Shown here in pieces: positions 41,583 to 51,426 of a stretch of DNA of 64,000 nt. The position numbers were made by a program, and so were the translations under genes. Where the stretch lies: NCBI GenBank assembly GCA_009859145.1, contig VRVR01000056.1, forward strand, positions 1-64,000. The letters are read 5' to 3'. The notes beneath the pieces are model-generated. The model was not told the DNA's origin. It was given only the letters and a program-made list of their open reading frames with translations, and ran no database searches. The DNA comes from Andalucia godoyi. Lineage: Eukaryota > Discoba > Jakobea > Jakobida > Andaluciidae. Position 1 is the first letter of the stretch. Each line of letters starts with the position of its first letter.

Positions 41583-42353
41583 TCATCTGTTGGAACTGCT
41601 GCTGCTCAGCTGGCCGGCCGCTGCAGTCTTTATTTTCTGCATCATGCATGCGACCATTTCCTTGTAATGCTCGACTTGACTCAGCGCGTCGTCTCGCTCG
41701 GCGGTTACGCGATCCAGCTCCACGGACATTCGGTCCAACATGACTTGCTGCGCATCAAATTTTGCGCTCCGCTCTTCCAAGAACAAATCGAGTGACCTTC
41801 GCGAATTCGTCACCTTTCGAAACTCGTCAAGTCTGTTTAGGTCTTCTTTCGAAGGCGCATATGCACTGAGGTTACCGTCGACTCGAACAGGCGAGCAAGG
41901 CGACATGTACCGAAACACCCTTGGGTCACTTGTTGCAGCAGAATTTCCAATCCACGATGGATCCACGCATGCTGGATACTCTGTTTGAATATCCGAGTGT
42001 TTAACTTCCGATCGCACTGTTTGTGAATCTGCGTTCTCTAATCGCTGCGCAGCATGAAGTCCCTTTTCCAGCGTCGGAGTCTTTGCCAATGCGGATGTCT
42101 CGTGTGCAGCTGACCCACCGCACTGCGTCTTTTTGTTTCGATGCCTTGGATTTTTCCATATCCGCTGAACCTGTGATGACGACGACGACGAAATCGATGA
42201 GTAACTGCCATGATTGTGATGCGAAGAAGAATCGGGACTGCTCATCGAAGACGCCCGCTGCACGTAGGTCGAAAAGTAGGAGGACCTCGCTGACTCGTTC
42301 GGTTGCATTCGTGCAGCCTCCGCATTGTTGTTCTTGCCAATCATGCGCTCCAT
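41583..42353 (-). CDS. Coiled-coil protein, unknown
   Basis: Not recognised. 256 aa from ATG 42353. The first ~170 residues are Ser/His/Asn-rich and disordered, including SPCSPVR. The C-terminal part (~170-245) is a predicted coiled coil: KEDLNRLDEFRKVTN, then SLDLFLEERSAKFDAQQVMLDRMSVELDRVTAERDDALSQVEHYKEMV (heptad Leu/Val/Met spacing; quoted in broken pieces of one stretch). It ends in poly-Ser. The start is about 105 bp from copy B of the 599-bp repeat. Confidence 0.6.
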   Translation of the reverse strand: MERMIGKNNNAEAARMQPNESARSSYFSTYVQRASSMSSPDSSSHHNHGSYSSISSSSSSQVQRIWKNPRHRNKKTQCGGSAAHETSALAKTPTLEKGLHAAQRLENADSQTVRSEVKHSDIQTEYPACVDPSWIGNSAATSDPRVFRYMSPCSPVRVDGNLSAYAPSKEDLNRLDEFRKVTNSRRSLDLFLEERSAKFDAQQVMLDRMSVELDRVTAERDDALSQVEHYKEMVACMMQKIKTAAAGQLSSSSSNR

Positions 42354-42457
42354 TCCTCCATACCTGTCTATTAGCTACTTTCAGGTTGTCCATCAGAAGA
42401 ACTTGCGGGTCTCACTTCCCCGACTTTCCTAGTAGCTGGCTTACTGTACTCGTCAAC

Positions 42458-43056
42458 GGCTGACAGCTTTGTGTATCAAAACGCTGAACATCAAACAATA
42501 CGAATTTTCTTACCGTAGTCAAGTCTACTATTTCTTATTTTTTCTTCGCTTTCCTTTCTGTGTGTTGGTGGCTTCAATAATCGAACCTTCAAGCAGCACC
42601 TTTCATCAGAGACAAAGACAAAGACAAAAACATCTCATGGCTCCAAAGAGGGGGTCTTCTTGACAAACGCAAACCGGCCGTGTTCAAAGATGCCGAGAAC
42701 GAAGAAACCCGTTGATCCCCTCTTGTCGAAGGCGGAGAGCAAGAAGATGGTCATCGTCAGACGGCTGGGCAAGATATTTTTAAATTCCCGAAGATGTGAT
42801 CGATTACGTTCGGAAATGCGCTCTAAGCTAGAGAACAAGAAGGAGCAAAGACAAAAGCGCCGTTCGCCGACGACATTCTGTTTCCTCCAACGTTCAATTT
42901 TGAATGTCGAGTCGACTGCGGAGTATGCTGGTTGCGAGGACCCTTTGATGTAGAATTGACGCTCGCCGCAAATAAAAACAACACGTGGCTTGGATCTGTC
43001 TTCGGTGACAGCATAGCCGATGATGACCAATAATGATTCATGTTTTTGGCGAGCGG
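42458..43056. repeat. 599-bp duplicated segment, copy B
   Basis: Direct-orientation partner of 23524-24122, colinear with no indels. In this copy the minus-strand frame is longer: an ATG at 43147, outside the repeat, opens 170 codons ending at 42635, of which about 140 lie inside the repeat. The flanks differ completely from copy A. In both places the repeat lies immediately upstream of a minus-strand gene. Confidence 0.95.
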
Positions 43057-43147
43057 CCCGAGCACTTTGACAGAAGGTTCGGTAACGTAACTTCCGACTG
43101 CGGTCGTAAAATACACTGTCGCAACTCAGAGCCTCCTTTCCTTTCAT
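42635..43147 (-). CDS. Hypothetical ORF spanning the repeat edge
   Basis: 170-codon ATG-initiated frame; the first ~30 codons are unique and the remainder lie in the 599-bp repeat. Composition is unremarkable (VFICGERQFYIKGSSQ, TIFLLSAFDKRGSTGFFVLG). No family recognised. It could be the intact parent gene from which copy A was duplicated without its 5' end, or a chance frame. Confidence 0.3.
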   Translation of the reverse strand: MKGKEALSCDSVFYDRSRKLRYRTFCQSARAARQKHESLLVIIGYAVTEDRSKPRVVFICGERQFYIKGSSQPAYSAVDSTFKIERWRKQNVVGERRFCLCSFLFSSLERISERNRSHLREFKNILPSRLTMTIFLLSAFDKRGSTGFFVLGIFEHGRFAFVKKTPSLEP

Positions 43148-43242
43148 ACAAGGAACCCGGAAGGAAGGTTTTTTCGAGAAGGTTACCGAGTTAAAAGAAG
43201 CAACTAGCTAGTAGTAAACGGCCTTGTCGTGGGAGACGGAGA

Positions 43243-44091
43243 ATGTCGAGCAGCACGGAGGATGAGCAGGTTGAGATGACTGAAGGATACAAAGCTCCAA
43301 CGAAAGTAGGAGTGAATGATCTTCTGTCAAAGGACTCGGACGACGAGTCACTCCGCGTATGCATTGTTTTTTGTTGTTTTGTTTTTTTTAAATTTAAAAT
43401 CCTGTTATCGAAAGATGAACGGCTAGCGTGTATGTGTAATTTTCTTGGGGAGATGCAGGGACTTACTTGTAACTCTTTATTATTATTATCATTATTATTA
43501 TTATTATTATTATTGGAATGTGTTGCATGATGCAGAAATACAAGGAGCAGCTGCTTGGAAAGGGAGGCGCGACTCCGTTTCCCAATGATGCTCGACAAGT
43601 CATTTTCGAAAAGTTCGAGTATGTACTTCTGACTCTGTGTGCGCGCGCGTGTGTGTTGAATTGCGAATGGATTACTAAGATGAATGTCGGGTTGTGGTTG
43701 TAGAGTGTTATTCCGGGATCGTGATGCGCTTGTGTTCTCGCTAAAGACGGAAGCTGATATTGCAAAGCTGAAGGAGACGACATTTACGCTAAAGGAGGAC
43801 TGCGAATATCAGTTCCGCGTGACGTTTTATGTGCAGCGAGAGATTGTGTCGGGGCTTACGTACTTGAACGTTGTGAAGCGCAAAGGAATCCGTGTGGACA
43901 AGTCCCAGACAATGATTGGATCGTACGGACCTGCGAATACCCCTCATTCGTATACGTTCCCGTGGGAACAGTGTCCTTCGGGACTGCTTGCCCGAGGACA
44001 CTATGCTGCCAAAACGACGTTCCTGGACGTTGACAACCAAAAGCACCTCGAGATGGAGTATGCGTTCGACATCAAGAAGGACTGGGCGTAG
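43243..44091 (+). CDS. Rho GDP-dissociation inhibitor
   Basis: Cytosolic chaperone that extracts prenylated Rho GTPases from membranes. Three exons: 43243-43356, 43536-43618 and 43704-44091 (194 aa). Introns are 43357-43535 (179 nt, GTATGC...CAG) and 43619-43703 (85 nt, GTATGT...TAG), and the joined frame is exact. Exon 1 holds the acidic Rho-binding arm (MSSSTEDEQVEMTEGYK, then DESLR). Exon 2 gives KYKEQLLGKGGATPF. Exon 3 is the immunoglobulin-like isoprenyl-binding domain with REIVSGLTYLNVVKRKGIRV, MIGSYGPANTPHSYTFPWE, and the family-typical ending AFDIKKDWA. All conserved elements are present. Confidence 0.96.
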
Positions 44092-44542
44092 CGCGTTCTC
44101 CTCTTTTTCTTGTTTCTTCAAGCGCTGGTGTTCCTTTGGATCGTTCTCCCAAGCTTTGCGCCAGATAGTACCGATACCACTAGTCTACCGCTACTCGTAA
44201 ACTGATTGTTCTTTTTTCGGATCACGCAAACGGTGAACCCCTCGTTGAATTTCCCATGTGTTATCGTTTATAATTCTACAAAGCCAAAATAACAACATCT
44301 CGTACTCTACGGGGAACATTTCTATCTACGCAACTACTAAAAGAGAAACTGGGGAGGGAACGGGGGATTCCAGAGCAACTTCATACTTTTCTTGTTGCTT
44401 GTACAATTTACACGCGCGCGCAGCACCCATGGATGCCTCTACGAAGATGAACTGCGTGCGCGAGTGCGCAAGTAGGTGGCTGGGTGGCTGGGTGGCTGGG
44501 TGGCTGGGTGGCTGGGTGGCTGGGATGAGAGAATAAAAATGA
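44092..44542. repeat. Intergenic with octanucleotide minisatellite (GGTGGCTG)n
   Basis: Convergent 3' flanks. Six or so copies of GGTGGCTG lie at 44474-44526, immediately downstream of the Zn2Cys6 gene stop region. No gene. Confidence 0.8.
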
Positions 44543-46598
44543 CTACGAGTCGTACGGAACAAAGAACATGAGCTTGGCACCCGTAGACTTGCACGAAGAA
44601 TCAACGATATCGAGCATCCCAATGGCGTACATGTTGCAGCGGCTCTCGGAACCGCTGGACCTGAACAGAAAGTGCGGAATGCCGACTGCTTCGCCACGGA
44701 AAGGATATGATTCTGCAGAAGTGTAATAGTGGGTGGCAAACAAGGTCTCCATGACCCGTCTCAACGATTGTTCATTCGCGACGGACGATGCTTGGAAGCC
44801 GGGTGTGCGAAGCTCTGCCTCTGTAAACACCCCGGAAACCGCCTGTGCGAATGGACAATTGAAGCACATCAGCGAGTTGTGATGGCCAAAAACTGCGCAC
44901 GGAAATGGAAAGCTTTGCATCCACATGCAGCAACGCGAGAACGTCTCGTATCCCTCTCGATCTCGCTGAACGGAGTCCCACGGTGACACAAAGAACGTCT
45001 CTTGAATCGCAGAGCTCGAGGCCCAGGCGTTGGACAACCGTCGAATGTGCCCAATCATTTCCCGCGTCACAAGATGTGGACAGCGAATCAAAAAGTCGAA
45101 ATACATTGATTTTTGAAAGGCCCACGCGGTGCGATGCGGCGACAAGATCTCTGCAATCTCACTTGCAACTAACGGGTCCACCATAGGATTCAGGTCTGGC
45201 AAGATCCACGGAAATTTGAACGGATTCATCTTTTCGAGGATCATGATGGTCAGCTGCTGGCTCAAGCCGAGAGAAGGACTGAATGAGAATGCACTGTTGC
45301 TGCTGCCGCCTCCGCTGCCACCATGCAAGGAAGACTGTGCGCCTGGAAGGAGATCAGGATGTCGCAAGGGATTCGCACATGCGTATGCACTGAGAACTGA
45401 GGATCGCCAAAGATGCTGAAACCGCGAATTGGCACCCAGTGTCTGCGTCATGGAGCTGAATGTTGGAGAAAAGACAGGAAACGATCCGTCAAAACTGGTG
45501 GAACGCAAAGGCGCAAACAGTCTCCTGCGAAGAAATTCGGAGTCCGATAAAGACCGGTTCATAGAAGACGCATCCTCACCAGTGTCGCCTGGGATCGGCC
45601 CTTCGGAGCTGAAAATGGGAGACGTGGCAGCCAAGCTGTCCGATGAATTTGCGGTGGCTGTTCCATCGATCATGGATACTGGATGGCATTGGCATTGGCA
45701 TTGGCATTGGCATGTGCATCGCACTCGGCACTTGAACTCGCATTTGCACTGTCATCTGTGGTGACATCTGCCCAGAAGCAGCCGCAGGAGGGGCTGAAGT
45801 GGAAATTCTTGGTGGAAGGATTCCAGGGGCCAGTTCCGGATGAGACATGCCTTCCGTCGGCACTGCATTCTTTGCAGCAGCACTGTTGTCCTGGTCCAGG
45901 AGCGAAATTGCAACCAACTCGTGCCACTTTTGACGTTGAGGATACACACATAGGTGTTCAGTTTTTCTTTTGATGCACGATTCACAAGGATGGCCACCGG
46001 AACATCTTTTTCGCTGGCGATGGCACTCGGTGCACGCTCGTCTTTTCTTTCCTTGGAAGACGGAAAGTGCTGCCGCCGATGCAGTCCACTGAGAAGAGTG
46101 AGCAGAAGCTCCGTGATGTGGCCTTGCCGGATCCTGAATCGACGTTTCTCGGGTCTCGGATGCGTCCGCCCCGCCGCCATCCGCTGCGACACGGACTTCA
46201 CGAGGCCACGACAACCGAGCAGAGTCGAATTGCAGGGAAGTTCTGACGACTTCATCCAAAAACACGTTGATGGGGTTCGAATCGGATGGGGTGCTGGGAC
46301 AAGATGATGCGACTGACGACGACGATGCTGATGATGAAGAGGACGACGACACTGCTGCTGCTGCTGATGCTGCTGATGCTGATGCTGCTGATGCTGATGC
46401 TGCTGATGCTGATGATGATGATGATGATGATGCTGATGATGCTGATGATGATGATGATGATGGAGGGGCCGGTTGCATTGTATGGGAGCAGAATCGGTTG
46501 TATGCTTCTAGAAATTGGGTGATGCGATATGCGGAACAACGTCCTCCAAATCGAGGGGGGAGGCGTAAAGGTCGTGTTGTTGTCAAAGAAGAAGCCAT
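44543..46598 (-). CDS. Zn2Cys6 transcription factor with C-terminal PAS-like region (frame break)
   Basis: Two overlapping minus-strand frames are best read as one gene. The first starts at ATG 46598 with Ser/Ala-repeat sequence and a Zn(II)2Cys6 cluster at ~189 (CTECHRQRKRC, C, CIKRKTEHLC, VYP). It reaches a Met-Pro repeat coded by (GGCATT)n at 45683-45716 and soon terminates. The second frame, +1 to it, continues to 44543 and carries FPFPCAVFGHHNSLMCFNCPFA...EL, which resembles the PAS-like half of ERT1/AcuK-type regulators. Possible explanations are an intron of about 79 or 91 nt with donor GTATCC just after the repeat, or an indel. The (GGCATT) unit is six bases, so unit loss alone would not shift frame. 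Total about 650 aa. Confidence 0.7.
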
Positions 46599-47797
46599 GC
46601 GGTCCGACAGTATCGAAACGCGGTCTAAGAGAGAAGGAGAGAGACAGAAGAAAAGAAAAAGAGAAAGACAACGGAAGAACGAACGAAGAAGAATAGAAGG
46701 AATATGACGGTGAAAAGGCAGAAAAAACGATGTGTACCCAAACGGGTATAATTGAACTGCCACGTACTTTCCGGACACACGCGAAAACCCCAATCCATTC
46801 GTGACTGAACAACGGAACAATATATCAATTCCCAGAAAACCCCGGCCCATCACAAATCGCCAGAATAAGGCAGCGGGGCAAGTTGGAGAAATGTGTCATG
46901 AGAACACTACGGAGCCTGAAACACGTGCGAGCAGTCTGGGCGGCGGGTTTTCTTCTTGAAGAGGCGAGTTCCGAGAACTGCCTAGAGAAGACGCGCCTGT
47001 CTGAGCACTGCAAGAGGCAGGAAAAAGAGGAAACGTGCTTCCACATTGCATCAGATCGCCGAGTGCTCGCACCCTCGTTCTGTTCTGTGTTTAACACGGT
47101 AGACCGCGTGTCAATCTCGATGAGACATCAAGAAGAGCAGCAAGTGGTGCTGCACAGCTCATACCCCGTCGGCGAAACTTTTCTGGAAACTTCTCCTTCC
47201 TCTTTTTCCATCCACGCTTCCATAGGGCTCTGCTCGGTCGCTGCGAATTGCTGCTTGCGGAACATCGAAGTGCTCGACAAATTCGGTGCTCTCGAATTAG
47301 GTGCTCCGCTCTCCGAAGGATTTTTGCATCTCGTTGCACGGCGTATCAAAAGGTTGTATGGGGACCGCGCTTCTCGTACACAGCGACACGTGCAGCGAAT
47401 ACAATCCAGGAAGTTTTATAGAACTACCCCTTCTTGATGATTGACTGTTTGAGATGCTTGACTTTATCGCGTAAAAGAAGATCGTAACACAATACGGATC
47501 GAGCGTACGGGCTGAACGCCCTCGTCCAAGCGTCAGTTGCACTGCAAAATCGCGACAGATTTGTTGACTGTCCGCAGGTTTCACGCAGTCCCGGCGAACA
47601 AGTTTTGACCAAAGGGCAGGCAAGGTTACATGTTCCCCCGTGAGACCTCCGGGGGGTCTCCCCTGGTTCACAAACTTGCCGTTCTGGAACAACCACAAAA
47701 AACAAAATTAAATTAAATTAATTCATTAAAAAAAAAAAGACGGAGACAAAGGAGACGCTGCTCGCTAGTCGCAGGTCCCAGCCGCGGCCACGTCACG
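46599..47797. other. Long intergenic stretch
   Basis: 1.2 kb upstream of the second Zn2Cys6 gene and 3' of the unknown gene at 47.8 kb. It has overlapping frames on both strands (e.g. 46883-47437 plus, 47297-47698 minus), starting with TTG or GTG and showing no motif. AG-rich leader at 46625-46700. No gene can be supported. Confidence 0.4.
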
Positions 47798-49579
47798 TTA
47801 TGAACACAACATTTTGAGAAAGCTTGCTGCCTGTGGGTCAGCTGCATTGCACAGTTGATCCAGTGCAAGCAGAAAATCAAACGTGAACTTCAACAGGAGG
47901 TCGACATGGGGCTGCAAGCACATCGGAACTTCGTATAAGAATTCTACCAACGCAAGGAGAGAAGACGAAATGGGAGCGGAGTTCTTGAGCCGTTGTGCAA
48001 TTGGAATCGGGAAGCTCCAAATTCTTGCCGACAAGGAATCTTGCTTGGCGGCCCCGGCAGCAGCAGTGGGCGACGGCAGCAGCGGTTTCCGATGAATAAC
48101 GTAGCTTTCCATGAGAGACCGCATTTGCGCAACAGGCAATGGTCTGCACGTAATGGACAATGGGCGCTTTCCAAACAGCAATGAAATGTCCTCGGCAAGG
48201 ACCTGGACTTCTGGAGTAGTGATGGTTGCGGCGACATTGATCTGCACTTTCGCTTCCACTTTCGCCCCTCTTTTCCGACGCTGGTCATGCTCAATAGAAC
48301 CTTTTTCCAGCGAGACTCGGATCCCTGCATACGCAGTCCCCGCTTCGCCACCACCAATTGGCCTGCGAATCTTTTTCGACTGTGCATTCTCATCATCATC
48401 AGCAGCAGCAGGCCCAGCAGGCCCAACATCGTCTGCATCTCGTAGCGTGCCTGAATCCCGCTCCATCTTGGCTGGAGCTTGAAGAAGCGCAGGGAATTCG
48501 ATTGCGGTTTGCCGATCTTGGTACAATCGTCCCCGCAAGACCGGTTCTATTGCGTGCACCACGCCAAAAGCCCCGTTTTCAGAAAGCTCGGAGTGGTTGA
48601 TGACGTACGGAGTCACTGCTACGTAATCTCTGTTTTCAGCATCGAGCTCCGCGAATGGGACCGATACAATGTCGGCATGCGCGTCTTGCATTTCATACTT
48701 TAAGGAAACCAGCTGCGTGATTTCGTCGTATGCTTTTGCGGCGGAAATCCAGTCCCGCGAATCGCAGGAACAATCCAGCAGGACTCGCAGCGACGACACG
48801 TGCGACTGCGAATCGTGAATGGCCCCCTCATACGAAAATAAATCAAAGGATCGAATGGGCACATGCATGGCCTTCGTCCACTGATAACGGCTTCTTGCGG
48901 CCTCGAATTCCTTAATGTATTGATGCTCCTTTTCCAGGTCCTCGTTTTGGCGAAGTGCATCTTGAAACTTGCGGTGCAATTCGGAATACGTCAGAAACTG
49001 TGCACGATCTGCAATGGTGGGATTCTCAACTTGCACCGCGACGGACAGCGTTTGGACCGGTGGCAGCCGAGGGACTGGCTCATCCGCGGGGCTCATTGCA
49101 GATCCGCGTCTGCCCCGGCCGCTGCCAGTCGGTAATCCCCTCGGTCTCCCACCACCGGCCCCAGTAGACCCCGTTTCAAGGCTCGACAATCGCAAGACGT
49201 CCACATGCACACCATGCTGCGCCGGGCCGCTGAGAGAGCCCGATCGGCTTGTCGCAACAGACCGATCAAGCTCTTGCAACCTCTCGAAGAACGTGACGTT
49301 TCGCACACGCAAATCTTCATCCGACGTCAGCCCACTTTCAGAAAACACTAGACTTCGCATCGTATGATTCAGCATTAGAAAGAGCTTGGAGTAGTCTCCC
49401 AGAAGAAAATGCTCGGTCAGCTCATCCAGTGTTTCAAACATGACGCTACAAAGCTCCACATACGCTTCGACATCTGGACTTAGTGTTTCCGCGTGGCGCA
49501 TCGCACACAGACTCTGAAAGTTGGTCATCGCAGCAGAGAGTCTCATTTCCATCTCCACAACGGACGAAGAAAACACCAT
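47798..49579 (-). CDS. Large hypothetical protein, partly coiled-coil
   Basis: Not recognised. 593 aa from ATG 49579 (MVFSSSVVEMEMRLS). A helical N-terminal region (~1-120; AYVELCSVMFETLDELTEHFL) precedes a Gly/Arg-rich linker. A coiled-coil stretch (TYSELHRKFQDALRQNEDLEKEHQYIKEFEAARSRY, ~205-240, one segment) follows. A mixed alpha/beta region contains SFDLFSYEGAIHDSQSHVSSLRVLLD, and a C-terminal helical region has IAQRLKNSAPISSSLLALVEFL. Long uninterrupted frame and even composition indicate a real gene. A scaffold or trafficking component is possible, but nothing specific can be named. Confidence 0.7.
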   Translation of the reverse strand: MVFSSSVVEMEMRLSAAMTNFQSLCAMRHAETLSPDVEAYVELCSVMFETLDELTEHFLLGDYSKLFLMLNHTMRSLVFSESGLTSDEDLRVRNVTFFERLQELDRSVATSRSGSLSGPAQHGVHVDVLRLSSLETGSTGAGGGRPRGLPTGSGRGRRGSAMSPADEPVPRLPPVQTLSVAVQVENPTIADRAQFLTYSELHRKFQDALRQNEDLEKEHQYIKEFEAARSRYQWTKAMHVPIRSFDLFSYEGAIHDSQSHVSSLRVLLDCSCDSRDWISAAKAYDEITQLVSLKYEMQDAHADIVSVPFAELDAENRDYVAVTPYVINHSELSENGAFGVVHAIEPVLRGRLYQDRQTAIEFPALLQAPAKMERDSGTLRDADDVGPAGPAAADDDENAQSKKIRRPIGGGEAGTAYAGIRVSLEKGSIEHDQRRKRGAKVEAKVQINVAATITTPEVQVLAEDISLLFGKRPLSITCRPLPVAQMRSLMESYVIHRKPLLPSPTAAAGAAKQDSLSARIWSFPIPIAQRLKNSAPISSSLLALVEFLYEVPMCLQPHVDLLLKFTFDFLLALDQLCNAADPQAASFLKMLCS

Positions 49580-50352
49580 GATCACTGTCGTCGTTGTTGT
49601 TGTCGTTGCCGTCGTTCTTGCAGACTATTTTCTTGATCGTGGGTTTGGTGCCCTTCTGTTGTGGGGTGACACTGGAAAAAGCAACAATCGCAAACATAAA
49701 AACTGGATGATAGAGAAGATGACGATGACGACAGGGACGAATGAAACCAAGTTTGGCACTGGCGTGCTGTGCTGTGCTTTTTCATGTTTGTTTGCTCCTA
49801 CACTTTGAGACGTTTTCCCAAATTCTGCTCATATGGGCAACAGCCGAGACAGCGCGCAGCTGGTGGCGTTGAGCAACAGGGACGCGCGCTCCTGTTGACA
49901 GATTCCCCGTCTTTATGTATGCATCACAGCTTCGATCTTGCCGGGGCTCTGTACAGAAAAAGTGGGGGAGGAACGCGGAAGGGTATTCAATGTTTTATGA
50001 TACCTATTAGCAGAGGGTTTCATCTTTGGAAGAGTCTCACAAGGACACAGTTTCCCGGGCGAGGGGGAAACGTGGAATTCATCATTCCTCTTATTATTAT
50101 TTTTTTTTTCTCTTTTAGAAAGCCACAACACAGAAACACAAGGACAAGGAGGGAACATCTCCGTAGAACACAATAGATCACACACATACAAGGACATACG
50201 AGAACAAGGGGAAGACGACGCACTGAAACACAAAAAAGGGCACACTGAACCGCTGGCACAGAAGAAACAAACAGACAAACAGAAGAAGAAGAAGAAGAAG
50301 AAGAAGAAGAAGAAGAAGAAGAAGAAAGGGTGGAGTGTTGCATGGGCAGTGC
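49580..50352. other. Intergenic, with (GAA)n at PTEN 3' end
   Basis: Promoter of the gene at 47.8-49.6 kb with a (GTT)n-like run at 49590-49612, then unique sequence. A (GAA)n microsatellite at 50281-50327 lies just downstream of the PTEN-like stop. No gene. Confidence 0.5.
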
Positions 50353-51381
50353 TTACGTCGAGGCAAGAAGGGAGCGGCGACGTTGAAGCTGAACATCTCC
50401 AGAGGACACTGCGCCATTTGAATCATTAAGAGGTGCAGTGTACATGGTTTGCTGCTGGACATGCTTATCCTGCTGGACAGGCGCTGACAGTGGCTTAAAG
50501 TCCACGGTGAACTCGAAATCATTCGGGAGCTTCTTCCCCTTGTCGCAGTCTCCCTTTTTGAACACCAGTCGGTTGCTGGCATCGTCCACAAAGTACGTAT
50601 TGAACCAGACATGTGCAAGCTTCTTGTACTCCTGTTTCGCTGCGCAGCCCTTTGCTTCCTTGCGCTGCATCAGCTCAATCTTCACGTCTCCTTGGACCGT
50701 CACGCCCTTTCCAGAAAGCGCATCCGTGATGCCCTCCCACAAAACGGTGTTATCCGGTCCCAGAATCTTCACGTACTCGCCTCGCGAGATTCCCGTGATC
50801 TCCCGCGACGGAGCCTCCGGGGCGTTATCCATGTGCATTACCTGGAAAAAGTACCGTACATATCTCTGTTGCGAGGCAATCGTGACTCCCTTTCCATTAT
50901 GCGTTCGTTTTTCGCCGTAGAACTTGAGCGCCTCCTCCACCGTTGGAAACTGCTTGTCAAAGAGCATGAACGCCGTAATCATCAATCCCGTCCTCCCTTT
51001 CCCGGCTTTGCAGTGAATAATCACCACATTCAGCGGATCTTCGCGCAGAAACGCCTGCACAGACCTGCACAGATCGAATATCATTTGCAGTGGACATGCC
51101 TGGTGGTCATAAAACGGAAAACACTCCACACGCCCATTGAAAAAACACGCATCATATCGCCGCTCAGCACACAGGTTGTACACCTTGTAGTGGTCCTTGT
51201 GCCGAGTCTCTGCAAACCGCTGGCACTCTGCCATTGGATTCCGGAACATTGCCTCGCGCCCCTGAGACGGAAATCCCATCGCAATGATCTGAGGCGTTAT
51301 ATACGCCAGATCAAGCTTGAACCCTTCCTGATCAAACCGACGCTTCTTCTTCGACACCAGCTTTCTCAAAAAATGCGGCAT
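50353..51381 (-). CDS. PTEN-like phosphoinositide 3-phosphatase
   Basis: Dephosphorylates PIP3 at the 3-position, opposing PI3-kinase. 342 aa from ATG 51381. The basic PIP2-binding N-terminus is KLVSKKKRRF. The phosphatase domain contains NLCAERRYD, the WPD-equivalent FPFYDHQ and the P-loop HCKAGKGRTG (123-132), so the catalytic Asp92, Cys124 and Arg130 fall at the same residue numbers as in human PTEN. YGEKRTHNGKGVTIASQQRYVRYF matches the TI-loop region. A C2 domain follows (LWEGITDAL...VKIELMQRK, HVWFNTYFVDD, FEFTVDFKPL), compact compared with human, and the tail is short. ATG is directly preceded by an AGAG/AGAC repeat. Confidence 0.95.
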   Translation of the reverse strand: MPHFLRKLVSKKKRRFDQEGFKLDLAYITPQIIAMGFPSQGREAMFRNPMAECQRFAETRHKDHYKVYNLCAERRYDACFFNGRVECFPFYDHQACPLQMIFDLCRSVQAFLREDPLNVVIIHCKAGKGRTGLMITAFMLFDKQFPTVEEALKFYGEKRTHNGKGVTIASQQRYVRYFFQVMHMDNAPEAPSREITGISRGEYVKILGPDNTVLWEGITDALSGKGVTVQGDVKIELMQRKEAKGCAAKQEYKKLAHVWFNTYFVDDASNRLVFKKGDCDKGKKLPNDFEFTVDFKPLSAPVQQDKHVQQQTMYTAPLNDSNGAVSSGDVQLQRRRSLLAST

Positions 51382-51392
51382 CTCTCTCTCTC

Positions 51393-51426
<34 letters not shown>

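Noticed and set aside
46267-46707. Poly-Asp/Ala plus-strand frame
   Set aside because: Antisense of the Ser/Ala trinucleotide repeats in the second Zn2Cys6 gene.
46883-47437. 184-codon plus-strand frame in an intergenic region
   Set aside because: Opens with TTG, overlaps unrelated frames on the other strand and shows no motif, coiled coil or repeated domain.
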